Made by a program: the position numbers and the translations under genes. Below are positions 56,431 through 64,000 of a stretch of DNA of 64,000 bases, piece after piece. The notes beneath the pieces are model-generated. The model did no database searches, had not been told where the DNA came from, and saw only the letters and a list, made by a program, of their open reading frames with translations. Location of the stretch: NCBI GenBank assembly GCA_963715045.1, contig CAVQRC010000008.1, positions 186,001 through 250,000 of the forward strand. Reading direction: 5' to 3'. How positions within the stretch are numbered: the first letter of the stretch is position 1; each line of letters starts with the position of its first letter. The DNA comes from CAVQRC01 sp963715045. GTDB lineage: Bacteria; Planctomycetota; Planctomycetia; Pirellulales; Lacipirellulaceae.

Positions 56431-57465
56431 TCAACGGCGGCAGCGCTCGCTCCATGAGTGAGCGGCGGATCGTGCTCCCACTCGAGTCGAATCCTCTGGC
56501 CGCAGCGGGAGCTCTCGTGCCGCGCGATTCACAATCCACAGTGCGTCGTAAGCATCTTCGAGTCCGGCCGTATTGAGTACCAGACTCGTCACGGCGCGAA
56601 AGAACTGCAGCAACAGCTGCTCATCGACGGGCCGATCGCTCTCGAGTGATTCGGTGTGCTGGCCCGCTTCATCGAACCAGGTCAGCCGCGTGGGCAGGTC
56701 GACGAACGCAATCCCGTGCTCGCAGACCACCTCGAGATTTGCCGGGGCCCGAAACGACGCCGCTTCCGACCATTTGCCCGGCAAGTACTGCCGGCAACTG
56801 ATTTCTGCGGTGGGTTTTTCCGGATGATGTTGGGTCGCCGCGAATCCCAGGCTGATGCGGAGAAAGTCTTGCCCGTCGCAGCCGTCCGACGTGCCGACCA
56901 CCGAGGTCGGCGGCCTCCCGACGAGGTCGCGGCACCAATCCACCATCTCGATCATCTGTCGCATCACCCACGCCTGCTGGCGGGAGTGTGCTGCGTCGAC
57001 CGTCTTTCGCTGGTAGGCGAACAGCATTTTCGGGCGACCCAATCGTGTGGCGATGAGTTCCTTGAGGCGGATCGTGGCCGGCGCCACACGGTGCGGAAAC
57101 TCCGCCATAAAGGCAATCCCGGCGTCGCGTACCTGCTTTCGCACGCGGACCGCCTGATCGGATTCCAGGTCGATCGTCGAGCCGCAATAGATGGCTTTGC
57201 CTGCCTCGCAGGCAGCGAGAATCGGTATCTCGCCGTACCATTTGGACGAGAGCAGCATGACGGCGTCGAGATCTTCTCGATTCACCAGGGCCCGCACGCC
57301 GTCGACTGGCGTGGCGCCGAACTGCTCGGCTGCCTGGCGGGCGCGATGGCCGATCGGGTCGCAGACGGCACGAACTTCGAATCGCTCGCAGAGGGCACGC
57401 AGGGCGGGAGCATGACGTCGCTCCCACGACCGTCCGATGCCCACGATTCCGAGTCGAATTTTCAT
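56431..57465 (-). CDS. Gfo/Idh/MocA family oxidoreductase
   Basis: 344 residues starting MKIRLGIVGIGRSWERRHAP, the Rossmann NAD(P) motif (GxGxxW variant). Domain blocks are FEVRAVCDPIGHRARQAAEQ, LDAVMLLSSKWYGEIPILAA and CEAGKAIYCGSTIDLES; in the last one the usual EKP of this family is replaced by GST, losing the catalytic-type Lys. HRVAPATIRLKELIATRLGR starts the second domain. Family members oxidise or reduce sugars and inositols; the missing Lys makes dehydrogenase activity doubtful. It is divergent from the glycosyltransferase gene. Confidence 0.85.
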   Translation of the reverse strand: MKIRLGIVGIGRSWERRHAPALRALCERFEVRAVCDPIGHRARQAAEQFGATPVDGVRALVNREDLDAVMLLSSKWYGEIPILAACEAGKAIYCGSTIDLESDQAVRVRKQVRDAGIAFMAEFPHRVAPATIRLKELIATRLGRPKMLFAYQRKTVDAAHSRQQAWVMRQMIEMVDWCRDLVGRPPTSVVGTSDGCDGQDFLRISLGFAATQHHPEKPTAEISCRQYLPGKWSEAASFRAPANLEVVCEHGIAFVDLPTRLTWFDEAGQHTESLESDRPVDEQLLLQFFRAVTSLVLNTAGLEDAYDALWIVNRAARELPLRPEDSTRVGARSAAHSWSERCRR

Positions 57466-57664
57466 GCTGCCTCAATTGCGGCGGCGGGCCGCGGTGCTTT
57501 CAGGGTCCTACCTCGCGTCGCTTCCGCGGCTGCTGCCTGCGGATTATAGAACAACCAGCGTCTGCCACAATTACCTGCCGCGGAACAATACATCGGAAAC
57601 CACGAACGCCTTCCGGGCGGGGCCCGGACTCGCTCAGACGCCAGAGAAGACTCTACAATCGGGC

Positions 57665-58351
57665 ATGGGACCGGATTCGGCCATCAACTTCTCAGTCATT
57701 ATTCCCATGTTGAACGAGGCGGACCACATTTCCGCAGCCGTCCGTTCGGCCTGGGAGGCCGGTGCCCAAGAAGTGATCGCGGTCGATGGCGGGAGCGGCG
57801 ACGGATCGCTCGAGTTGGCCCACGACGGCGGTGCCCGAGTCCTCCGCGGCGTCTCGGGTCGAGGGCCGCAGCAGAATCAGGGTGCGGCCGCCGCGAGCGG
57901 CAAAACACTGCTGTTTCTGCACGCGGATTGTCGGCTGCCGCCCGCGGCTGGGGTCCAACTTGCGTCCGCCCTGAGCGACCCCGCCGTCCTGGGCGGTGGA
58001 TTTGCACAGTCGATCGCGGCGGATGGCCTCAAGTACCGGCTCCTCGAACGGGGCAACACGGCCCGGGTTCGTTGGTTCAGCGTGCCCTACGGCGATCAGG
58101 CAATCTTCATCAGGCGGGACACTTTCGAGTCACTCGGGGGATTTGCCGACGTACCGCTGATGGAAGATGTCCAGTTGATGCACAAGCTGCGACGGCATGC
58201 CCGACCGGTGCTTCTGCCGGGTCCCGTGGTGGTCTCACCCCGCCGCTGGGAACGTCACGGCGTCGTGGCCCAGACGCTGCGGAACTGGTCACTGCTCACC
58301 GCCTGGAGACTGGGTGTCTCACCACACCGCCTGGCCGAATTCTATCGCTAA
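57665..58351 (+). CDS. Family 2 glycosyltransferase (TIGR04283 type)
   Basis: 228 residues from the ATG at 57665. The GT-A motifs are NFSVIIPMLNEADHISAAVR, VIAVDGGSGDGSLELAHDGG, GRGPQQNQGAAAASGKTLLF, LHADCRLPP (a DxD-like site) and the acceptor-side blocks VPYGDQAIFIRRDTFESLGG and PLMEDVQLMHKLRRHARPVL. The ED of LMED is the likely catalytic base. It has no membrane helix. The natural acceptor of this subfamily is unknown; relatives are often linked to phosphoglycolipid synthesis. Confidence 0.9.
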   Translation: MGPDSAINFSVIIPMLNEADHISAAVRSAWEAGAQEVIAVDGGSGDGSLELAHDGGARVLRGVSGRGPQQNQGAAAASGKTLLFLHADCRLPPAAGVQLASALSDPAVLGGGFAQSIAADGLKYRLLERGNTARVRWFSVPYGDQAIFIRRDTFESLGGFADVPLMEDVQLMHKLRRHARPVLLPGPVVVSPRRWERHGVVAQTLRNWSLLTAWRLGVSPHRLAEFYR

Positions 58352-58422
58352 GCGATCGGCCCTCCGACCGGACTGCTTCTCCCAGGTGACACTCCGGGCC
58401 GATCGCGCGGATGCCGACAGTG

Positions 58423-59694
58423 TCAGCGTGGCACGCTGCTGCTTGTTACCAATTCGCCACCGATCCAGACCGCCGCCACGTCAAGCGGGTGTTCGAGAAG
58501 ATCCTTCAGCGGGTCGGTGGTCCGGTGGTCGGGGAGGCGGACCGCAATCATGTCGGCCAGGTAGCCGGCGGCCAACCGTCCACGATCGGTGAAACCGAGG
58601 GCTTCCGCCGACGCCCGGGTTGCCATCGCGAGAATCGCGTTGGGCTCGATGGTGCGATGGTGGCGGCGAACAGATCGCAGCTCTTCCCACACGGCGAGAT
58701 CCGGGTTGGATGCGCGGCTGTCGGTCCCGACCACGACCCTGACACCGCAAACGACCGCTCGAGCAAGCGGATACGGGGCGTGTCCAAAGTAGGCATGGGT
58801 GCGAGGGCAGTAGACCAGCGACATGCGGTCTCGATTTTGACCGAGGAAGACAAGTTCCTCGTTGGTCAAGTAGTTGCCGTGCACGATGAGTGTCCGCGGC
58901 GCGTGGGAGAGCAGCTTCAAGTAGTCCAAGGGGCGGGCTCTGGGCGGGATGGCCTGATCGTCCCACATACTGCGTTGCTGAAGTAAATCGCGAAACGGCC
59001 CTCGTCGTTCGGTGAGCAGTTGCAACTCTTGCGTGGATTCGGCCAGGTGCATCGCCATGGGGCGTTGCTCATCGACTGCCAATTCGACGAGTTTCTCGAG
59101 CAGCGCGAAGCCGACCGTGTAGGGCGCGTGGGGGCAGATCCCGGCCGGCCCGATTTCGCGGGCAGCCGGACAGGGCCGCGAGTCGGGAATCGCGGGGCTG
59201 GCTGCGACGCGGCGGGCCGTCTCGGCCGCGACCGACGCAGCACGGGCACGAGAGAAGCCGATGACCTCGTGAAACAACTGCCACCGCGGGAAAGCGGCGT
59301 GATCGACGTCGAGCGGGTACGCTTCCCGTGGTTCGGTTGCCATGTCGACCACGGTTGTAACGCCGGCAGCGAAGGATTCCGCCAGACCGGCACGGATGGC
59401 GGCACCGCCATCGCCGACCCGCCGCTGGCGGTGCTCGATCACGGTGCGAATCCACTCCGGCAAGGGTTGGCCCGGAGTGCCACAAGTGGCCGTGAGGGAA
59501 CTGAACTCGAGATGCGTGTGCGAGTTGACCAGACCCGGCAGGAGGGCGACTTCGCCCAGATCAATCAGGGTGCCCGTGTCGGGCTGTCGAACGCCGACGC
59601 GCTGGATTCGCTCCGATTCCAGTTCCACAATCCCATGTTCCAGCGGCGTCTGATCGGGGGAGAGCACGTACCGCGCTCGATACGCCCGGGTCAC
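58423..59694 (-). CDS. Amidohydrolase, aminodeoxyfutalosine-deaminase-like
   Basis: 423 residues with a GTG start 2 bases after the upstream stop. Zinc-site motifs of the COG0402 deaminases are all present: PGLVNSHTHLEFSSL (HxH), GICPHAPYTV, AMHLAESTQELQLL (His), TLIVHGNYLTNEEL and VVVGTDSRASNPDL (Asp). The family deaminates guanine, S-adenosylhomocysteine, chlorotriazines or 6-aminodeoxyfutalosine. The presence of mqnC in the same run points to aminodeoxyfutalosine in the futalosine route to menaquinone; this is inference from context. Confidence 0.85.
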   Translation of the reverse strand: MTRAYRARYVLSPDQTPLEHGIVELESERIQRVGVRQPDTGTLIDLGEVALLPGLVNSHTHLEFSSLTATCGTPGQPLPEWIRTVIEHRQRRVGDGGAAIRAGLAESFAAGVTTVVDMATEPREAYPLDVDHAAFPRWQLFHEVIGFSRARAASVAAETARRVAASPAIPDSRPCPAAREIGPAGICPHAPYTVGFALLEKLVELAVDEQRPMAMHLAESTQELQLLTERRGPFRDLLQQRSMWDDQAIPPRARPLDYLKLLSHAPRTLIVHGNYLTNEELVFLGQNRDRMSLVYCPRTHAYFGHAPYPLARAVVCGVRVVVGTDSRASNPDLAVWEELRSVRRHHRTIEPNAILAMATRASAEALGFTDRGRLAAGYLADMIAVRLPDHRTTDPLKDLLEHPLDVAAVWIGGELVTSSSVPR

Positions 59695-59696
59695 GC

Positions 59697-62039
59697 TTAA
59701 GCCTCCGACAACAGCGGGTCACGGGAAGATTCTTCACGCAAATCGCTGAGTTCTTCTTCCCGCGAACGTTCATAAGGCAACCGCTGCAGATAGGCAAACA
59801 GGTAGAGCGCCACGAGGCCACAACCAACCAGCAGCGGCCAATTGTAGAACGGCCCGAGATCTTCCCAGCGGGCGTCCCGCCGGACGATCAGGCGGGCGAG
59901 CGGGCTATGGGCATAGCTGTTCTGCAATTGCTGGCCGAAGTCGACTGCCCACAGCTGCATCCCGTTGTAAACGACGTGAAACGCGATGCAGGGAATGAGA
60001 TTGCCGGTCTGCACGGCGATGAAGCCCAGCACGAATCCGAGTACCGCCGCCGAAATCTGCTGCTGGACCACGGCGTGTGCCATGCCGAACAATACGGCCG
60101 AGATGCCGATGGCCCACCATTTGTGTCCGACCTTGCGGAGCCCGGAGAGAATCAAACCGCGGAAAGCGATCTCTTCGCAAACCGCCGGCAGGGCCGCAAG
60201 AAGCAGGATCATCAAACCCATCGACTCGGTATCGCCGAGGGGTTTGAGGAATTCCGAGGCGGCGCGTTGGATTTCGACGGGCAAGGGATAGATGCTCTTG
60301 ATCGCGACCGACATTTCGTACCCCAGCGGGTACAGCACGAGCGCCAGCAGGATGGCTACGGCAACGGCGGATACCGATGGAAAACGTTCGAGCAGGAGTG
60401 TTTTCCGCGGACGACGAGTCAACAGCAGCGTCAGCAACAGGGCTGGGACGAGAATGCACACCACCTGGCTGATGAACAGGACTTGCAGGACGCCGGCCAG
60501 GTCGGTCGGAGCGTGTCCCATCAATCCCATTTTGACGAAGAATTGAACCACGAAAATCAGCAATGCGGCGAAGATCGCGGCCATGGCAGTCGGCGTCTCG
60601 CCCCGGTCGCGAACGACACTCACCATCCACCGCGCGAGATCGAACCGTTCACTCTCGCGGAACAACACCGATTCGCGATTGAATTGTTCGACCGCCCAGC
60701 GGATCGCCATCCAGCAACAGATTCCAGTTACGAGCACCACTGGAATCGCGAAGCGAACCACTTCCCAGATTTGGCCCTCGATCGCGTTCTGAAGCAACAG
60801 GACCAGGCCCGTGACGGGGATCAGACTCGTGCCGAGGTTCAGCTCCAGCCGTGAAGTCATCGGAAAGATGACCAGCGGCATGCTCAGCAGCACCAGCGGC
60901 ATGAGGTAGTACTGCCCTTCCTTGCTGCTTCGCGCGAAGGCGGCCAGGGCCAGACAGAGAGCACTGAAGAGCGCCGAGACGGGAATCAAGGCCAGCACGA
61001 GCCAGAGCATGGCCGACAGCGGCGGCGACGCAATCGGCATCGCGGCTGCGGCGGAGCTGAGGGCACCCAGTCGGGTGATCACGAACTGGGCGGTCAACCC
61101 GACGCTCAACAGGTTCAACAGGGCGGTCGACACGCTGAAGCACATCACGGTCAGCAGTTTGCCCCACACGATCTCGGTCCGCAGGGCCGGGCTGCAGAGA
61201 AGCGTTTCCAGCGTCCCTCGTTCCTTTTCGCCGGCACAAATATCGATCGCCGGATAGAACGCCCCGGTGAGTGCCCAGAGGATCACGATCAGCGGGAGGA
61301 TTTTTGACCACAACGCCGCCTGGCGGCGGGGCCCGGATGCCACGTCCTGCTCACCGAAGCCAAACGGCTTGGCTGCCTCGGGAGGCAGCCGGTTGGCCCT
61401 GAGATTCCGCCTCCCGACCTCGACGGCCCACCGATCGAGCAATCGCGCCAACCGGATGTTGGCCAGCATCGAAGTCTCCTGGGCCGAGTTGTAGAGAACT
61501 TCGGGAGGGTCGACCGGCGTGAGGACCGCCTGCTTATCGTCTCCTTCGCGGGCGGCCGTGAGTTGCTGCTGGTACTTCACGAGGCGGTCCGCAAAACCGG
61601 GCGGAAAGTAGATGACCGCATCGACAAGCCCGTCGCGGAGCTTGGCCTCGGCGTCGGCGAGCAAGGCATCGCGGGCGACCGCAGATTCCCCCGGTTGAGA
61701 TCCCTCGGGTGACGGTTCGGGGTCGAGCCAGGGCGGCGGATCGAGCGAGGGAAACTCGAGGTCGATCTGCTGCAGAAACGGTTCGTCGCCGAGTTGCTCG
61801 GCAAACCGGTCGCCTTCGAACAAGGGGGGCAGCGATTCGAAAGCCGCAAGCTGCTCTGCTCCGAGCACGAGGACCCGGTCGCGGTGCTCCTGCCGGAACT
61901 GATTGAGCTGCAGCATGCTCATCCCGAGCAAGGGATAGAGCAGCAGAGGTAGCACGGCGATCACGAACAACGTCCGCCGATCGCGCAGCTGGTCGCGTAC
62001 CTCGCGAAGCCAGACCAGTCGTACGTTTCGCCAACTCAT
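59697..62039 (-). CDS. ABC-2 type permease fused to a CPBP intramembrane protease
   Basis: 780 residues. The N-terminal half is an ABC-2/NatB-like permease: LVWLREVRDQLRDRRTLFVI, a large extracytoplasmic loop (about 45-235), then GEKERGTLETLLCSPALRTE and several helices. After an additional set of helices, residues about 590-740 form a CPBP (CAAX-protease-like) domain with PAVCEEIAFRGLILSGLRKV (EExxxR), GISAVLFGMAHAVVQQQISA (FxxxH) and NLIPCIAFHVVYNG (HxxxN), all catalytic positions kept. It pairs with the ATPase gene upstream. A Na+-extrusion or peptide-export role is possible. Confidence 0.88.
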   Translation of the reverse strand: MSWRNVRLVWLREVRDQLRDRRTLFVIAVLPLLLYPLLGMSMLQLNQFRQEHRDRVLVLGAEQLAAFESLPPLFEGDRFAEQLGDEPFLQQIDLEFPSLDPPPWLDPEPSPEGSQPGESAVARDALLADAEAKLRDGLVDAVIYFPPGFADRLVKYQQQLTAAREGDDKQAVLTPVDPPEVLYNSAQETSMLANIRLARLLDRWAVEVGRRNLRANRLPPEAAKPFGFGEQDVASGPRRQAALWSKILPLIVILWALTGAFYPAIDICAGEKERGTLETLLCSPALRTEIVWGKLLTVMCFSVSTALLNLLSVGLTAQFVITRLGALSSAAAAMPIASPPLSAMLWLVLALIPVSALFSALCLALAAFARSSKEGQYYLMPLVLLSMPLVIFPMTSRLELNLGTSLIPVTGLVLLLQNAIEGQIWEVVRFAIPVVLVTGICCWMAIRWAVEQFNRESVLFRESERFDLARWMVSVVRDRGETPTAMAAIFAALLIFVVQFFVKMGLMGHAPTDLAGVLQVLFISQVVCILVPALLLTLLLTRRPRKTLLLERFPSVSAVAVAILLALVLYPLGYEMSVAIKSIYPLPVEIQRAASEFLKPLGDTESMGLMILLLAALPAVCEEIAFRGLILSGLRKVGHKWWAIGISAVLFGMAHAVVQQQISAAVLGFVLGFIAVQTGNLIPCIAFHVVYNGMQLWAVDFGQQLQNSYAHSPLARLIVRRDARWEDLGPFYNWPLLVGCGLVALYLFAYLQRLPYERSREEELSDLREESSRDPLLSEA

Positions 62040-62098
62040 ATCCGCGTTCCGGTTGTGATGCCGAGTGTCTGGAAAGGGCAGGGGTGCGGGCCGCTCAG

Positions 62099-62854
62099 TC
62101 AGGCTCCGGCGATCTGCGGTTCCTGATCACGAATCAATTGAAAGAACAACTCTTCGACATCCTGTTCGCCGTGCAACTCACGTAATTCGGCGAGCGATCC
62201 CATGGTGAGGATTCTGCCGCAATGCATGATCGCCAGGCGGTCGCAAAGCCGCTCGACTTCCCGCATGATGTGCGTGGAGAACAGGATCGCCTTGCCGGAA
62301 TCGCGAAGCTCGGCGACCGTATCGAGCAACGAGCGGGCGACGAGCACATCGAGTCCCAGGGTGGCTTCGTCGAAGATCAAAACCGGTGGGTCATGGACGA
62401 TCGCTCGGGCGATCGAGACTTTCTGCTTCATCCCGGTCGACATTTTCGCGCCGAGCACATCGCGAATTTCGTGCATGCGGAGCCGCGTGAAGATGCCGTC
62501 GATGCGCTCGTCGAGTTCTTCCTTGGCGAGCCCGTACAACTTGCCGAAGTAGCTGACCATTTCATAGGCCGTCATGCGATCGTAGACGGCCGTTCCGGCC
62601 GACATGAATCCAATCTGGTGGCGGACGAGTTCCGGCTGGGTGACAACATCGAAGCCGGCGACTTCGGCGGATCCCGACGTGGGCTGCAAGACGGTGCTGA
62701 GGATCCGCAGGGCGGTCGTCTTGCCGGCGCCGTTGGGTCCCAGCAGACCGAAGATCTCGCCGGCCTGAACGCCGAACGACATGCAGTCGACGGCAACGAT
62801 TTCGCCTCGGGCCAGGTCCTGATACGTCTTTCTCAGCGATCGAACGTGAATCAT
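62099..62854 (-). CDS. ABC transporter ATP-binding protein (NatA-like)
   Basis: 251 residues with Walker A LLGPNGAGKTTALRIL, Q loop HQIGFMSAGTAVYDRM, signature ISTGMKQKVSIARAI-type (LGAKMSTGMKQKVSIARAIV), Walker B PVLIFDEATLGLDVL and the H switch LFSTHIMREVERLCDRL. It belongs to the group that powers ABC-2 permeases of the NatAB kind. The ATG at 62854 starts the protein (MIHVRSLRKTYQDL). It precedes the permease-protease gene by 59 bases on the same strand. Confidence 0.95.
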   Translation of the reverse strand: MIHVRSLRKTYQDLARGEIVAVDCMSFGVQAGEIFGLLGPNGAGKTTALRILSTVLQPTSGSAEVAGFDVVTQPELVRHQIGFMSAGTAVYDRMTAYEMVSYFGKLYGLAKEELDERIDGIFTRLRMHEIRDVLGAKMSTGMKQKVSIARAIVHDPPVLIFDEATLGLDVLVARSLLDTVAELRDSGKAILFSTHIMREVERLCDRLAIMHCGRILTMGSLAELRELHGEQDVEELFFQLIRDQEPQIAGA

Positions 62855-62984
62855 CTGGAATCCGAACCTGGGGGAGCGGTCATGGGAAAGAGATCTGGCG
62901 TCACGGTGAGAATACCCGCGAACACATCCTACGCACGAGGCCGGTGGACAGCATCGATCGAGCCGACCCGCGTGTTAAGCCAGA

Positions 62985-64000
62985 CTAGTCTAAGACCGGG
63001 AGAATCGGCACCCCTGTAGCGGCGTGTTCGCCTCGAGACGGACCGAATTCGTCCGCCTCATCGATCAGTTCGTAACGAACATTCCGTTGACGCGGGGTAA
63101 AACCCAATTCGCGGATCGCGGCTCGGATCTCATCCAGCGTCAGAAAGTGCACGGTGCCGGCCTCGGCGACGACGTTCTCTTCGAGCATCAAGCTGCCCAT
63201 GTCGTTGGCACCGTACAGCATCGCCAACTGGCCGATTTTCAGGCCCTGCGTGACCCAGCTCGACTGGATGTTGGGAACATTGTCGAGGAACAGTCGGCTG
63301 ACGGCGTTGGTCTTCAGATAAGCATGGGCTCCGGCAGGCGACACGTCGTCCATGTCGGTATTTTGTGGCTGAAACGTCCAGCAGATGAATGCGGTAAAAC
63401 CACCGGTCTGATCCTGTAACTCCCGCACCCGATCCAGATGCTCAATTCGCTCGGCAAGCGTTTCGATGTGTCCGAACATCATCGTCGCCGTACTGATGCC
63501 GCCCAATTCATGCCACACGCGATTAACTTCCAGCCAGTCGTCGGTCATGACCTTGCCGCGAGTGATTTCACTTCGCACGCGATCGACGAGGATCTCGGCA
63601 CCGCCGCCTGGCAGGCTCCCGAGACCAGCTTCGCGCAGCCGCGCGAGGACGGTCGCCAGCGGCAGTTTGCTGACTTTCGTGAAATGATAGATCTCGGGAG
63701 GGCTGAAACCGTGGATGTTGACCTGCGGAAATGCCCGCTTGATGTCGCGGAGCAGCTCTTCATACCACTCGAGCTTGAACTCCGGGTGGAGTCCCCCCTG
63801 CATCAGGATCTGGTCGCCGCCCACGGCGACGGTCTCAGCGACCTTTTGCAGCAGTTCATCGCGTGAGAGCACGTAACCTTCCGGCGACTTGGGCGATCGA
63901 TAGAACGCGCAGAAGTCGCACACGGCGGTACAGATATTGGTGTAGTTGATATTGCGATCGATGTTATAGGTGCGGTATTGCTCCGGGTGAAGGCGTCGGG
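62985..64000 (-). CDS. mqnC: Cyclic dehypoxanthinyl futalosine synthase (5' end outside window)
   Basis: The visible 338 codons run off the right edge. The frame continues at the edge as RRLHPEQYRTYNIDRNINYT then NICTAVCDFCAFYR, the radical SAM motif CxxxCxxC. Later blocks are EGYVLSRDELLQKVAETVAV, GGDQILMQGGLHPEFKLEWY, NIHGFSPPEIYHFTKVS, LPGGGAEILVDRVRSEI and AGTVHFLTLDEIRAAIRELG. MqnC catalyses the radical cyclisation to the spiro compound in the futalosine pathway of menaquinone synthesis. It probably heads the run with the ABC genes and the deaminase-like gene. Confidence 0.93.
   Translation of the reverse strand, partial: RRLHPEQYRTYNIDRNINYTNICTAVCDFCAFYRSPKSPEGYVLSRDELLQKVAETVAVGGDQILMQGGLHPEFKLEWYEELLRDIKRAFPQVNIHGFSPPEIYHFTKVSKLPLATVLARLREAGLGSLPGGGAEILVDRVRSEITRGKVMTDDWLEVNRVWHELGGISTATMMFGHIETLAERIEHLDRVRELQDQTGGFTAFICWTFQPQNTDMDDVSPAGAHAYLKTNAVSRLFLDNVPNIQSSWVTQGLKIGQLAMLYGANDMGSLMLEENVVAEAGTVHFLTLDEIRAAIRELGFTPRQRNVRYELIDEADEFGPSRGEHAATGVPILPVLD

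Overview
The window looks like a piece of a planctomycete chromosome. It is GC-rich and carries several families typical of that phylum: prepilin-type DUF1559 proteins, a DUF1549/DUF1553 (PSD1) plus DUF1501 pair, PEP-CTERM and dockerin-type secreted proteins, a TadG-like von Willebrand protein, DUF1570, small carboxypeptidase-regulatory-like lipoproteins and an ECF sigma factor. One tRNA-Ser(CGA) is present. There is no rRNA, CRISPR array or intact transposon. All family names come from reading the sequence; no database search was run.

Layout. 1-3300: end of an unknown gene, a small hypothetical gene with its terminator, a 1.3 kb gene-free stretch of nested inverted repeats, the tRNA and a broken WD40 gene. 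3300-6600: a small beta-grasp/ubiquitin-like protein ending in Gly-Gly, followed by a 927-residue DUF4132 protein; this is the most unusual gene pair here. 6600-9400: an amidase-like protein, a duplicated fragment of a nearby gene, a DUF1559 protein and a lipoprotein. 9600-15015 (minus strand): a DAO-type dehydrogenase, EtfB, EtfA and a membrane Fe-S ETF:quinone oxidoreductase, which together form a route from amine or amino-acid oxidation to the quinone pool. 15200-17600: a small-molecule phosphotransferase overlapping a divergent enolase. 18200-20600: a GGDEF/HD signalling protein. 20700-26800: a lipid cluster (COG2907-type flavoprotein, DUF1365, cyclopropane synthase, fatty-acid desaturase) and an epimerase. 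27300-33300: a MerR/B12-like regulator, a histone-deacetylase-family enzyme, a truncated secreted gene, PSD1 and DUF1501. 33300-45700: a TolC-like protein, a Tad/vWA protein, aldose epimerase, sugar isomerase, a MITE-like repeat block, an Nramp-like transporter, a sigma factor, DUF1990 and a DUF1559 protein. 45700-51100: an IS91 remnant, two PEP-CTERM proteins, a DUF433 antitoxin with a truncated DUF5615 toxin, and a secreted hypothetical. 51200-64000: transketolase, a DUF1570 zincin, DUF1559, Gfo/Idh, a glycosyltransferase, then a minus-strand run of mqnC, an ABC ATPase, an ABC permease fused to a CPBP protease, and an aminodeoxyfutalosine-deaminase-like amidohydrolase.

The menaquinone genes at the right end fit the ETF:quinone oxidoreductase at 9.7-11.8 kb, because such enzymes reduce menaquinone-type quinones. 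Fourteen single-base frame changes were found in ten otherwise well-conserved genes. Twelve of them need one base removed, usually from a short homopolymer, and two need one base added. This points to sequence or assembly error rather than mass gene decay, so those genes are described here across the frameshift.
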